Below, piece after piece: positions 16,988 to 25,211 of a stretch of 64,000 nt of DNA. Under the pieces are notes generated by a model that saw only the letters and a list, made by a program, of their open reading frames with translations, made no database searches and had not been told where the DNA came from. Within the stretch, counting starts at the first letter, position 1. Each line of letters opens with the position of its first letter. Source of the DNA: Pirellula staleyi DSM 6068. GTDB taxonomy: Bacteria > Planctomycetota > Planctomycetia > Pirellulales > Pirellulaceae. Position numbers and translations under genes: made by a program. The stretch is taken from contig CAMDKL010000003.1 in assembly GCA_945900945.1 (NCBI GenBank), positions 38,197 through 102,196 of the forward strand, given 5' to 3'.

Positions 16988-18646
16988 CTATTTTAAAGCT
17001 TGTTTTTCCTGTTCTTCTACCCCTTCTCTCTTTGCACGTTGCTCCTCTAACAATTGTTGTATTTCTACCAATTTGTCGCGGTGCAATTGAGCTTGATCGT
17101 TTTGCGATAGTTCCTCATAGATTGCGATTAACTTTTCTCTGGTTCGAATTCGTTGCGTCGAGGTTTCCAACGCCAACTCGTAGCTCGCTATGGATTCCTC
17201 TTTTCTTTTGAGCGCCGCAAGAATGTCGCCTCGCGAGTCATGAAATTCCGATAACGATGGCGAAATTCCGATCGCGCGGTCAATCAACTTGAGTGACTCA
17301 TCTAGTCTTGGCGGTACTACTTTCGTATACAACATTGCGAGATTGTTAAGTGCGATGGTCATTCGGGGCAATTCGGCCAGGATAACTTCATAGTCGTTGA
17401 TGGCACCAGCAACATCTCCTCGCCGAAAAGAGGATTCGGCTAGTAGCAAGCGAGCAACGAACGAAGAGCCTTTTGTGGCTATTTGCACTCGAAGCGCGTT
17501 GATGGTCTCATCGCTTTTCATGATGCCCAATTGCGCCAGGGCGCTCAGATCCCCTTGTATCGCAATGTTGGTAGGATCGAGTGCGACGGCCGCATCCAAA
17601 AAGTCTAAATTAACTTGCACTTCGTTGTTGGACCGGACCCAGCTGGCCTGAAACTTGAGGCGAAAAGCGTCGGACAGCGCACGCGTAAGTTTGAGAGACT
17701 GCGGCACTTGCTTTACGCCCGCTTGAAGGACTTCTAATGCATTGTCAATCCTATTGGTGAGCACATACGCTTGGGCTGCAAGCACCATATTGTCCTCTGC
17801 TTTTTCACCTTTTTTGTCTTTCACTCTTTCGACCAGCAAATCGGCCGTCGCTCTCGCTTGCACTGGTTGCGAATGCTCGGTGTAGACCGCAATGGCAGAC
17901 AATAGCAATTTTGGATCAAATTTCGCGGCGCGTTTCAAAAACTCTTGTGCTTCAGCAGTCTTGTTTTCTTGCTGTAGCAATTGAGAGTAAACGAGGAGCA
18001 ATACTGGCGACGTATCCTCGGCGGCGGTCCCTCGCTTCAGATGGTGTTTGAGCGTTTCGAAATCGATTGCTTCCCCTTTTTGACCCCGCTCAATGAGGTC
18101 CGCTGCTAACCAGGCGTGTGCTTTCGGAAATCCACCACGCGGAGTTGGGGCCAAGCTTTCCATGATTTGTCGAGCGATGCCGAGGCTTCCATACCGAGTC
18201 ATTTGATCGGCAACATAGAACCTTGCGAATGTGTTGTTTTGATTCAGTTGCAGCACACGTCTAAAAAGCATATCCACAACTTCCGGCAGTCGCTTTAAAG
18301 ATTGATCGGATGCTGCCTGCTCTGCGGATTCAGTATCGGTTCTTTGGGAGGTCGCTAATGCCAATTCCTTACTTGCACGCTGCTCGTACCACATCGTCTT
18401 TACAATCGGGTCAGACAGCTTACCTAACGCGACTAACGAGCTTAGAGTAACGGCAAGCAAAATAACTGGCAGCAGCGCCGAGATATTTCGCCAATTTCGA
18501 GTTCTACGCCAAAATGCGCATAGATCCAAAAACTCGCCCGCTAAATCTACAGGCGAAATCCAAATCGAATGAAACCAGGTCGACACACGATTGGGTTCAT
18601 GTGGGCCATCGTTGAGATCGATTGCGTTCCTTTTCTTAAATAACAC
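16988..18646 (-). CDS. Membrane-anchored TPR protein of the exosortase operon
   Basis: A 552-residue protein with one membrane helix near the N-terminus (ISALLPVILLAVTLSSLVAL, about residues 54-73). The rest is a long series of TPR-like repeats (RLPEVVDMLFRRVLQLNQNN, SPVLLLVYSQLLQQENKTAE, ALNNLAMLYTKV, SEFHDSRGDILAALKRKEES) and a charged, coiled C-terminus. It starts with a GTG 8 bases after the exosortase stop and is the last gene of the unit. TPR proteins often accompany exosortases and polysaccharide export machinery (compare PrsT-type proteins in PEP-CTERM systems, from family knowledge). A scaffold role in surface-protein sorting is inferred. Confidence 0.8.
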   Translation of the reverse strand: MLFKKRNAIDLNDGPHEPNRVSTWFHSIWISPVDLAGEFLDLCAFWRRTRNWRNISALLPVILLAVTLSSLVALGKLSDPIVKTMWYEQRASKELALATSQRTDTESAEQAASDQSLKRLPEVVDMLFRRVLQLNQNNTFARFYVADQMTRYGSLGIARQIMESLAPTPRGGFPKAHAWLAADLIERGQKGEAIDFETLKHHLKRGTAAEDTSPVLLLVYSQLLQQENKTAEAQEFLKRAAKFDPKLLLSAIAVYTEHSQPVQARATADLLVERVKDKKGEKAEDNMVLAAQAYVLTNRIDNALEVLQAGVKQVPQSLKLTRALSDAFRLKFQASWVRSNNEVQVNLDFLDAAVALDPTNIAIQGDLSALAQLGIMKSDETINALRVQIATKGSSFVARLLLAESSFRRGDVAGAINDYEVILAELPRMTIALNNLAMLYTKVVPPRLDESLKLIDRAIGISPSLSEFHDSRGDILAALKRKEESIASYELALETSTQRIRTREKLIAIYEELSQNDQAQLHRDKLVEIQQLLEEQRAKREGVEEQEKQALK

Positions 18647-18654
18647 AGGGTGAC

Positions 18655-20337
18655 CTAATTGACTTTCTTTAGAGCAGTCTCACTCTGCTTTCGTATTCGT
18701 TCGAAGACACCAAAAAAGAACTTTCGATTGCGTTCGATTTCTAGTTCACTCAAATCCCGTCCTGATTCGAAAAATACTTGGACCTGATAACACCGTGAAA
18801 CTTTCTCAGTTGGATCGTTCTGCAGTCTTTTAAAGATATTGGATCTACTAGACGACTCCGATGGTGTCGCTCGCAACATGGGAACTCCATTCTCATCGAA
18901 AAAAGCGTACAAAACAAATCCAAATAGACCGTATTGATTCTGCATTTTGAATTCCTCCACCGTCCACGAACCCAATTCGGCAGGTATTTCCACAGGCTTG
19001 GTTTCAATGATTTTCCAGCCAGAAGCCCAGTATCCTTCCCAAAGAGGGCTCCATCCCTGAAACGGAAAATCGAGTCTGGCGAAAACTTGATTTCCTCTGT
19101 CATCGAACTTCCATAAATGCGTATACCTGCCGAGTATGTTAGCTGCAGGCTGCGTTATTGGGCTAAAGCTGATTTTTCGAAGACTACCAAACTGCTCAGG
19201 AAATGCGTCCTGTGAAGGAAACGCAGCAGCTTGATCTTCACTGATGACCTTCAAAGAAACGTGGTTTCCTTCGAAAATAGAAAATACCAAAAACGCTGAA
19301 ATCGAACCAAAAACGACACAACCCAGGCTCGGTAGTCCCAACAAAACAGGAATCGACCTCCAATTGCTTGGCTGGCTATTCATTTCGGCCCACGTTCTAT
19401 CCAACGTCTCTTTCGATTCCGTCGCTTGCGGCCAGGTCGTGGCCCACTGAACCAACTTGATGAGGTTGTTTTGTTCTTCCTGAGCAGTCATTGGATCCAA
19501 GATCGCAACGATAGAAACATGCAATAACAACACGCATGTTAGTGTTATACCAAAGACCAGAATCAAGGTTGTGATATACCCCCAGCCCAGCGATAGATCG
19601 AAGCCAAAATAATCGAATCCAATTGCTATGGCCAATAATCGAATCACGTTACCCAGCACCGAACATAATGGAATTATTGCAAGAGTCGCAAGACTTACTA
19701 GCAACGAACATCGACGAAAAACAACAATAGAAAATCCAACTGCCATGAGTGCGTAGAAGCTGTCCACGCCATTACAAACGTCCGATACAGCCGTTTTCTT
19801 ATCCTGGATTTGCAGAACATTTCCCTCAAGAATATTGGGGACGCCGATTGCATCTAAAATGCCGTTACAAGCCCAGCTGGAAATAGTCTGAAGCCCCGAG
19901 GTGATTTGCATGTCCAGTCCGCTTGGAAGTGGAACGGCAGCTGCAAACAAGGAGCATATTGCCAAGATGCGAGTCCATTTCGAGCCTCCAAATGCTCCTA
20001 AAGACCAAGCGAAAGTAACGACTACCGACGCAACTTGAACAACCCATGGTGAAACAATGTAGATGCCTAGGACAGCTAGCCCCATTCCGCCCCATTCCAC
20101 GAAGACAGCAACTCTAGCTCGTAGAAGACTTGCGGGACGATAGTCGCAGGTTCGATAGAGAAGCCAAATTCCTGCGGCGATGGGCAACGGGAAAAAAAGG
20201 GAACGCGGCTGATCGATTAGCCGCCGAGCTTGCAAATACAGAAACGGAACCATACTCAGGAGCGGTAGAACTAGCCCGAGCAATAACCAAGTTTGAAGAA
20301 TTTTTTTTTCGGCTCGATCCAGCATGTCGCGATTCAT
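18655..20337 (-). CDS. Exosortase, planctomycete type, with C-terminal extension
   Basis: A polytopic membrane cysteine transpeptidase-like enzyme of the exosortase/archaeosortase family, expected to process C-terminal sorting signals on exported proteins. About eight hydrophobic helices fill residues 15-290. The catalytic Cys is in DVCNGVDSFYALM and the conserved Arg in GNVIRLLAIA. The expected His is not evident: the matching segment reads DLSLGWGYITTL. After another membrane helix near 335-355 a soluble domain of about 200 residues follows, resembling the EpsI-type companion that is often a separate gene. The start at 20337 gives an ATGA overlap with the transglutaminase stop, so 8 upstream codons are excluded. 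It may belong to the XrtU class, but that is from memory and untested. Confidence 0.82.
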   Translation of the reverse strand: MNRDMLDRAEKKILQTWLLLGLVLPLLSMVPFLYLQARRLIDQPRSLFFPLPIAAGIWLLYRTCDYRPASLLRARVAVFVEWGGMGLAVLGIYIVSPWVVQVASVVVTFAWSLGAFGGSKWTRILAICSLFAAAVPLPSGLDMQITSGLQTISSWACNGILDAIGVPNILEGNVLQIQDKKTAVSDVCNGVDSFYALMAVGFSIVVFRRCSLLVSLATLAIIPLCSVLGNVIRLLAIAIGFDYFGFDLSLGWGYITTLILVFGITLTCVLLLHVSIVAILDPMTAQEEQNNLIKLVQWATTWPQATESKETLDRTWAEMNSQPSNWRSIPVLLGLPSLGCVVFGSISAFLVFSIFEGNHVSLKVISEDQAAAFPSQDAFPEQFGSLRKISFSPITQPAANILGRYTHLWKFDDRGNQVFARLDFPFQGWSPLWEGYWASGWKIIETKPVEIPAELGSWTVEEFKMQNQYGLFGFVLYAFFDENGVPMLRATPSESSSRSNIFKRLQNDPTEKVSRCYQVQVFFESGRDLSELEIERNRKFFFGVFERIRKQSETALKKVN

Positions 20338-22802
20338 CGTTTCGCTCTCGAAGTTGCCCATTTGGAAATGTCGGATTCTAACAAATGGAGAGCGGAATCC
20401 ACCAACGCTTGATCTGAGGCACTCAATTCGATTAAACCTCCAAATCGACGCTCGTAGAACAATCGCGACAGCAACTCGGCGTCCAAGGCGACAGACCGCT
20501 CGCTGAGCTTCATCGAGGCAACTTGAAAGAACTCTCGTTGCGTTTGAGAGCTACCGCGTTTAAATCCGATTCGATTCAATAGTCGGACGGCCCGATTGTA
20601 GAAGTCAACACTTGATTCCTGCGACTTGGTAAATGCAGATCGCAACCGAATCCCTGGTATCCAATTTGGAAAGCGATGTAACAACAACCGATACAATAAT
20701 ACGGCAAAAATCCCAGCTGCCGTCACGCCCAAAGCGACCTGCCAAGAGAACCAACGAGCGGGCGACAAAAAGAATCCGACAAGCTGCGTGTTTTGGATTC
20801 GATCTACTGCGCTTTTCAGATTGAGCCACGCTTCGGTATAATTGCCATCTGAACTCTCGCCGAGGACCGAAAAAATGGTGCTCTGTTTGGATTTGTCCAT
20901 ATTGAGAATCATCTCGGACCAAAATTCCTGCATCATTCCTATCGTCTGCCCATCTGTCTTTCGAAAAGCCCCGCCTGCATTCGAATTATCTCCCGGTGGT
21001 GTACCATCCAATCTCATCCATGCGCCCCGTTTTATGTAGCTTGGCACGGGGATCGAATGGGCAGCCAGTTCCTCGACCGTAAAGTATGCCTCGACCCAAA
21101 CATGTGCATGGCTCTGCTGAACCAAAAAATACTCTCCCAAGTCGTTGTACTCACTGGGACGGAAACCAACCACAAGTCGCGTTGGAATGTCTAATGATCT
21201 CAAAAGCATCGCAAGTGCTGACGCAAAATACTGGCAATGGCCCTTTCGCTTGTTCAACAAAAAATCGACAATCGGATCGACGTTTCGATCGAGGGGAGCT
21301 GTTAACAAAAGCGTGTACCTGAAGTCGGGTCCGTTCGCCAAATATTCTTCGAGAAATATCGCCTTTGCAAATCTATCACCCTCCTTAAAAGTACTCTGAG
21401 CAAGTATTTTGTCGCGGAACGGGATGATCGGTCGAAGAGAATCGGGGAATTCAAGCAACTCCTCTTTTTGGTATATGCCAAATCGTGAACGCATGGTTGA
21501 TCCGTTCTCTTCATCGTCGCGCAAACAGTCCCTCAGATCCGGCAGTAACGGACTTTGAATGCCGTCTTTAAAGGCATACGTAAAATACGAATAGCGACGC
21601 TTCTGATTATTGTTCAACTGAACTGACTCACGTGTATCGACCATGCGCCAATCTCGTCGGATTAAACTGAATCCGTCCGTGCCCAGGCTTTGAGCAAATG
21701 GAGCAATCGTCGGAACCACTTCCCCCAAATTCCCCTTCTCAATAATGCTCACAATTACCGAATCGGTTTCATTAGCCAGTGATTGGTTTATCTGTGCGGG
21801 CAACGGGGGGACTCGCATAATACTCTGGCTAAGCAGTAACCCTGGCTGGTCCGGTTGCCATTCCCCCATTCGCGGGCCATCAATATATTGGTGCGAGACC
21901 GAGGCACGAATGTACGGCGGCAACTCAGGTCGATAGTTCGTTTTCTTGCGAGCATCTCGCATACTCATACGAAAAAGTGGGGCTTCGTTCCTTAGCAATT
22001 TGCCAACAGAACGCAGCGAAATTTGCTCGCTAAATCCAACTCTGGTTGCTTCAAAACCACTTCCTTGGTAGGAGTTCATGCCAAGACGTGGAAGAGAATA
22101 AAAGTAGGCGATCGAAAAAACTAGAACAGAGCATGCCAACGGTATAATACCTCTGCCCCATCGCGACGGTGCAAAGAATTGCGATTTCCTGATTCCACTA
22201 AGCTCGGGGGATTCGATAGCCGTCAACCTTACCCCCGAGTTCAGATTGGTAACCAATTGTTCCTTTCCTAACCAATGCAACAGCCTCGCCCAAAGAGTCG
22301 TCGATTCCGAAATGGATTCACTATGTCGGAGGTGCGAGGCAAGCTGCGCAAGCGCCATCATGGCAGCGCATCCAATCGCAAGAACAGGAAGCATCAATAG
22401 GCCATAAAGTACATTGTTGTTTACCAACGCTCCGACGACCATCTCCAGCAGTAGGAAGACTCCCCATTGTTCGAAAACACGCTTCGATTTCTTTTGAAAC
22501 ATAAGCGGCAATTGGACGTAAACCAGAAGATTGCCGACCTCCATGATTTGATTCTTGGTCGCATCGCCAAAAAAATCGATGATCGCGATCCCGGCCCCTG
22601 CCATCATGGCCAAATAGACTACCCACCGATTCAATGAGAACCAACCTAGAATGTCGGTGTAAAAAATCGACAGAATCGCACAAAAGCCGACCAGCAATGG
22701 CAAGTTCCATGATTGTTTGCCAAGGCCAATCAAGCCCGCTGCAAAAGTGGCAAACAAGCCAAAGTAAATCGCCACTCGAATAAAACTAGGCTGTTGATTC
22801 AT
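20334..22802 (-). CDS. TgpA-like membrane transglutaminase
   Basis: An 822-residue protein with an N-terminal block of five to seven membrane helices (residues 5-250) and a large outer domain with a transglutaminase-like cysteine protease fold. Further on are one more membrane helix (about 690-710) and a short cytoplasmic tail. The catalytic triad is visible: Cys in KRKGHCQYFASALAM, His in QQSHAHVWVEAYF, and Asp in RLDGTPP. This is the DUF3488-transglutaminase-DUF4129 plan of TgpA proteins. Physiological substrates are mostly unknown. It lies 18 bases after the prepilin peptidase gene and overlaps the exosortase start by 4 bases, so these genes are almost certainly co-expressed. Confidence 0.88.
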   Translation of the reverse strand: MNQQPSFIRVAIYFGLFATFAAGLIGLGKQSWNLPLLVGFCAILSIFYTDILGWFSLNRWVVYLAMMAGAGIAIIDFFGDATKNQIMEVGNLLVYVQLPLMFQKKSKRVFEQWGVFLLLEMVVGALVNNNVLYGLLMLPVLAIGCAAMMALAQLASHLRHSESISESTTLWARLLHWLGKEQLVTNLNSGVRLTAIESPELSGIRKSQFFAPSRWGRGIIPLACSVLVFSIAYFYSLPRLGMNSYQGSGFEATRVGFSEQISLRSVGKLLRNEAPLFRMSMRDARKKTNYRPELPPYIRASVSHQYIDGPRMGEWQPDQPGLLLSQSIMRVPPLPAQINQSLANETDSVIVSIIEKGNLGEVVPTIAPFAQSLGTDGFSLIRRDWRMVDTRESVQLNNNQKRRYSYFTYAFKDGIQSPLLPDLRDCLRDDEENGSTMRSRFGIYQKEELLEFPDSLRPIIPFRDKILAQSTFKEGDRFAKAIFLEEYLANGPDFRYTLLLTAPLDRNVDPIVDFLLNKRKGHCQYFASALAMLLRSLDIPTRLVVGFRPSEYNDLGEYFLVQQSHAHVWVEAYFTVEELAAHSIPVPSYIKRGAWMRLDGTPPGDNSNAGGAFRKTDGQTIGMMQEFWSEMILNMDKSKQSTIFSVLGESSDGNYTEAWLNLKSAVDRIQNTQLVGFFLSPARWFSWQVALGVTAAGIFAVLLYRLLLHRFPNWIPGIRLRSAFTKSQESSVDFYNRAVRLLNRIGFKRGSSQTQREFFQVASMKLSERSVALDAELLSRLFYERRFGGLIELSASDQALVDSALHLLESDISKWATSRAKR

Positions 22803-22820
22803 GGCTCTAACCCTACCCCG

Positions 22821-24053
22821 TTAGTGTCTACGCGGTCCCAACAACAGAAATTTTATTGTTTGAATCAGCCAGAGCATCACTCCAAGTGCAATCAGTAGTC
22901 CCAAAAAGATGGGGAACAGCAAATGGGGCGGCAAAAACCAAACGGAACACGTGCCCCACAAATTAACCCAGTCGAGCATGCAGTACAGAGTTGCTGCGCA
23001 CAAGTAGGGACCAAATGGCGTTGCATTGTCACGCGTAATGACCCACACCATAACAACAAAGACAAGGCCAAAAAAAGGCGCTAGAAAAAATGCGATCCAA
23101 ACGATTTGCCAACCAAAAAAAGAACCTATCATCGCCATGAGAGTAACGTCACCAAAACCAAGTGCCTCCTGCCCCATCGCCCAATGCGCCACAATACGAA
23201 ACCCCCAAACCAACATCCCACCCAACCCAATTCCAAAGAGAGACGAAAGCAATGCTTCCCATCGCATTGGGGCAACCGCCATGTAAGCAACAATCAAACA
23301 AACCACGCCGACAAGCCACAGCCCAAACAGCATCCTGGTACTTGGACTCCTCCTCAATCCTTCGAAAAAATAATCAACCGCCTTTTTCAAGCCTCGACGG
23401 TTGATCCATCTTCGGTCCGCCATTCCAAAGCACCACAAGCTCCAAAATAGAAGCCCAAGAAAAAGCCCAGAACTACCGTTCCAAATTGCACTCCACCGAT
23501 CCGGCGAATTGGCTTGTAACGGAACGGGATCTCCTACCAAAACCGGGAAAGCAGGAAAAGCCAATTCCTGCATTCGCCAGTCGGGTAGAAATACGGCTCC
23601 TAGAAGACCAAGAATCGTTCCCGGAATCGTGATCAAATCCGGAATCGTCCGCTCGTCAAAGTCAATGAACGACGCAACGGTCATGAGCGTGATTAGCAAC
23701 GTAAACGCGACAAACTGTTGCCCAAGCGTACCTACGCCAACAACCGACCCGCCCGGCGTAAATGCGCCAGCCATGCAATTGCGATACAGAAACACAATCG
23801 CCATCGGTGTCGCTAACTCGATCAAAAAAGGCCTAAGCCAAAATAATCGACCCAAGTGAACGCTCTCTTCTCGTCGGAAAAGCCATCCAACAATTGGAAG
23901 CTTGGCACTCCATTTCCTTTTGTAAATTTCTGCCGGCTGCGACTGCCACGGACTAATAACGCGAGGAAAGTAAGCAAAGGAATAGATCGCGAAGTTAATG
24001 AAAGGACCAAGCATTAACCCGAATAGTAACAGTCCAATCTCAAAAAGGCCCAT
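22821..24053 (-). CDS. Prepilin peptidase (A24 family), enlarged
   Basis: A membrane aspartyl protease that cleaves type IV prepilin-like leader peptides. About eight hydrophobic helices are present. The two catalytic Asp sites are visible: FIDFDERTIPDLITIPG near residue 148 and GFGDVTLMAMIGSFFGW near 298. The N-terminal region has FRREESVHLGRLFWLRPFLIEL, matching the methylase/cytoplasmic part, but without the four-cysteine zinc motif of E. coli PilD. The length of 410 is above the usual 250-290, owing to extra loops between the two halves. It starts 18 bases after aroK and is followed by the transglutaminase. The context suggests it processes pilins or pseudopilins linked to surface-protein export, but no pilin gene is in the window. 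Confidence 0.87.
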   Translation of the reverse strand: MGLFEIGLLLFGLMLGPFINFAIYSFAYFPRVISPWQSQPAEIYKRKWSAKLPIVGWLFRREESVHLGRLFWLRPFLIELATPMAIVFLYRNCMAGAFTPGGSVVGVGTLGQQFVAFTLLITLMTVASFIDFDERTIPDLITIPGTILGLLGAVFLPDWRMQELAFPAFPVLVGDPVPLQANSPDRWSAIWNGSSGLFLGLLFWSLWCFGMADRRWINRRGLKKAVDYFFEGLRRSPSTRMLFGLWLVGVVCLIVAYMAVAPMRWEALLSSLFGIGLGGMLVWGFRIVAHWAMGQEALGFGDVTLMAMIGSFFGWQIVWIAFFLAPFFGLVFVVMVWVITRDNATPFGPYLCAATLYCMLDWVNLWGTCSVWFLPPHLLFPIFLGLLIALGVMLWLIQTIKFLLLGPRRH

Positions 24054-24071
24054 GCAATTTTCCGGTGAAGT

Positions 24072-24605
24072 TTAAGTGATACGGTGAAACCAATCCGCAA
24101 TTGTCTCTGCGACGGATTCCATCGATTGATCGTCAGTGGAAACTGCAAGATCAGCAACCTCGTTATACCATGGGATTCGCATCTTTAGGATGGATCGAAT
24201 TTCCTCCATATCTCCAAGCTTACTTAGTTTGGGACGACGCGTTTGAGTTGTCTTGTCCTTCGAGATTCGCTCCTCGATAGTCTCAGGCGTAGCTTGCAAC
24301 CAAACCGTTTTCCCCAGGTTGCGAATGCACTTCCGATTTTCAGGACGCAATATAGCTCCACCTCCGAGTGAGATGATGGCTGATTCCTTTAACGCAGCCA
24401 AGTGAGAGATTTGGGCGGACTCCAGATCGCGAAAGCCTTCTTGACCTACTTCGGAAAAAAGTTCCGCGATGGACTTGCCAGCACTGGACTCAATTGCCGC
24501 GTCAATGTCGATAAGTTTGCGAGACAACGCCACCGACAGAAGCTGTCCGACAGCCGATTTGCCGCACCCACGATAACCGGTAAGAAGTAGGTGCGTTATG
24601 GCCAT
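24072..24605 (-). CDS. aroK: Shikimate kinase
   Basis: The fifth step of the shikimate pathway: ATP-dependent phosphorylation of shikimate in the cytoplasm. Walker A is GYRGCGKS near residues 8-15, followed by DIDAAIE, the FRDLE motif, and the glycine-rich ISLGGGA near 81. The LID region is QTRRPKL. The ATG at 24605 is preferred to a TTG at 24641, because the family begins just before the P-loop strand. The encoded 177 residues fit the family. It lies 83 bases after rplU and 18 before the prepilin peptidase gene, so it may head or belong to the sorting operon. aroA is 14 kb away. Identification is firm. Confidence 0.95.
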   Translation of the reverse strand: MAITHLLLTGYRGCGKSAVGQLLSVALSRKLIDIDAAIESSAGKSIAELFSEVGQEGFRDLESAQISHLAALKESAIISLGGGAILRPENRKCIRNLGKTVWLQATPETIEERISKDKTTQTRRPKLSKLGDMEEIRSILKMRIPWYNEVADLAVSTDDQSMESVAETIADWFHRIT

Positions 24606-24688
24606 GATACACCAACCACATCGCTGGCCTATCGTCTGCAATCAAAAAACGCAGCCGACCATTCGATGCTCCTAAACAATAATCGCCG

Positions 24689-25003
24689 TTAGCTGTTTAT
24701 CGACTCAATTTTAATACGGGTGTACTTTTGGCGGTGGCCAGTTCGTACTTCGTAATTCTTACGGCGGCGAAACTTTTGGATGTAAATCTTTTCGCCTTGC
24801 TCCAAACCAACTACCGACGCACTGACTTTGGCACCCGCAAGGGTCGGCTGCCCCAGTTTGAGGCCAGTCTCACCGCCAATTGCGAGCACGCGATCAAAAT
24901 CGACTTTGTCGCCAGTTACAGCGGTATCTCGGTAGTCAATATCGAGCAATTGCCCTTCTTGAACTTTGAATTGACGACCACCGTCACAAATAATCGCGTA
25001 CAT
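24689..25003 (-). CDS. rplU: 50S ribosomal protein L21
   Basis: A component of the large ribosomal subunit that binds 23S rRNA. The family pattern is clear: MYAIICDGGRQFKVQEGQ at the start, the central AIGGETGLKLGQPTLAGA, and the C-terminal basic RRRKNYEVRTGHRQKYTRI, which carries the L21 signature. The ATG at 25003 is chosen over a TTG at 25030. The encoded 104 residues are standard. In most bacteria rpmA (L27) follows directly; here the next gene is aroK, so rpmA must lie elsewhere. The upstream gap is shared with the divergent helicase gene. Confidence 0.97.
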   Translation of the reverse strand: MYAIICDGGRQFKVQEGQLLDIDYRDTAVTGDKVDFDRVLAIGGETGLKLGQPTLAGAKVSASVVGLEQGEKIYIQKFRRRKNYEVRTGHRQKYTRIKIESINS

Positions 25004-25211
25004 AATGGATTCAGGAACAAACTGTTGCAAAAACGAAAATACTGGATCGAGCCCAGCTTACGAAGGATAGAGGATAACAGCCGAATTATCTATCGTCGAG
25101 TCCAAAGCGCTAATTTCCCATGGGCAAGATTTCATAAAAATCCCGAAAAAACGGGGAGGAGACGCTTCCGCCGAGCATTTCCCTGCTTTCTCGTGCATTA
25201 CATTGGCGGGC

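Noticed and set aside
23401..23859. 152-codon plus-strand frame
   Set aside because: Antisense to the prepilin peptidase gene; low-complexity Pro/Asn-rich translation mirrors its membrane segments.
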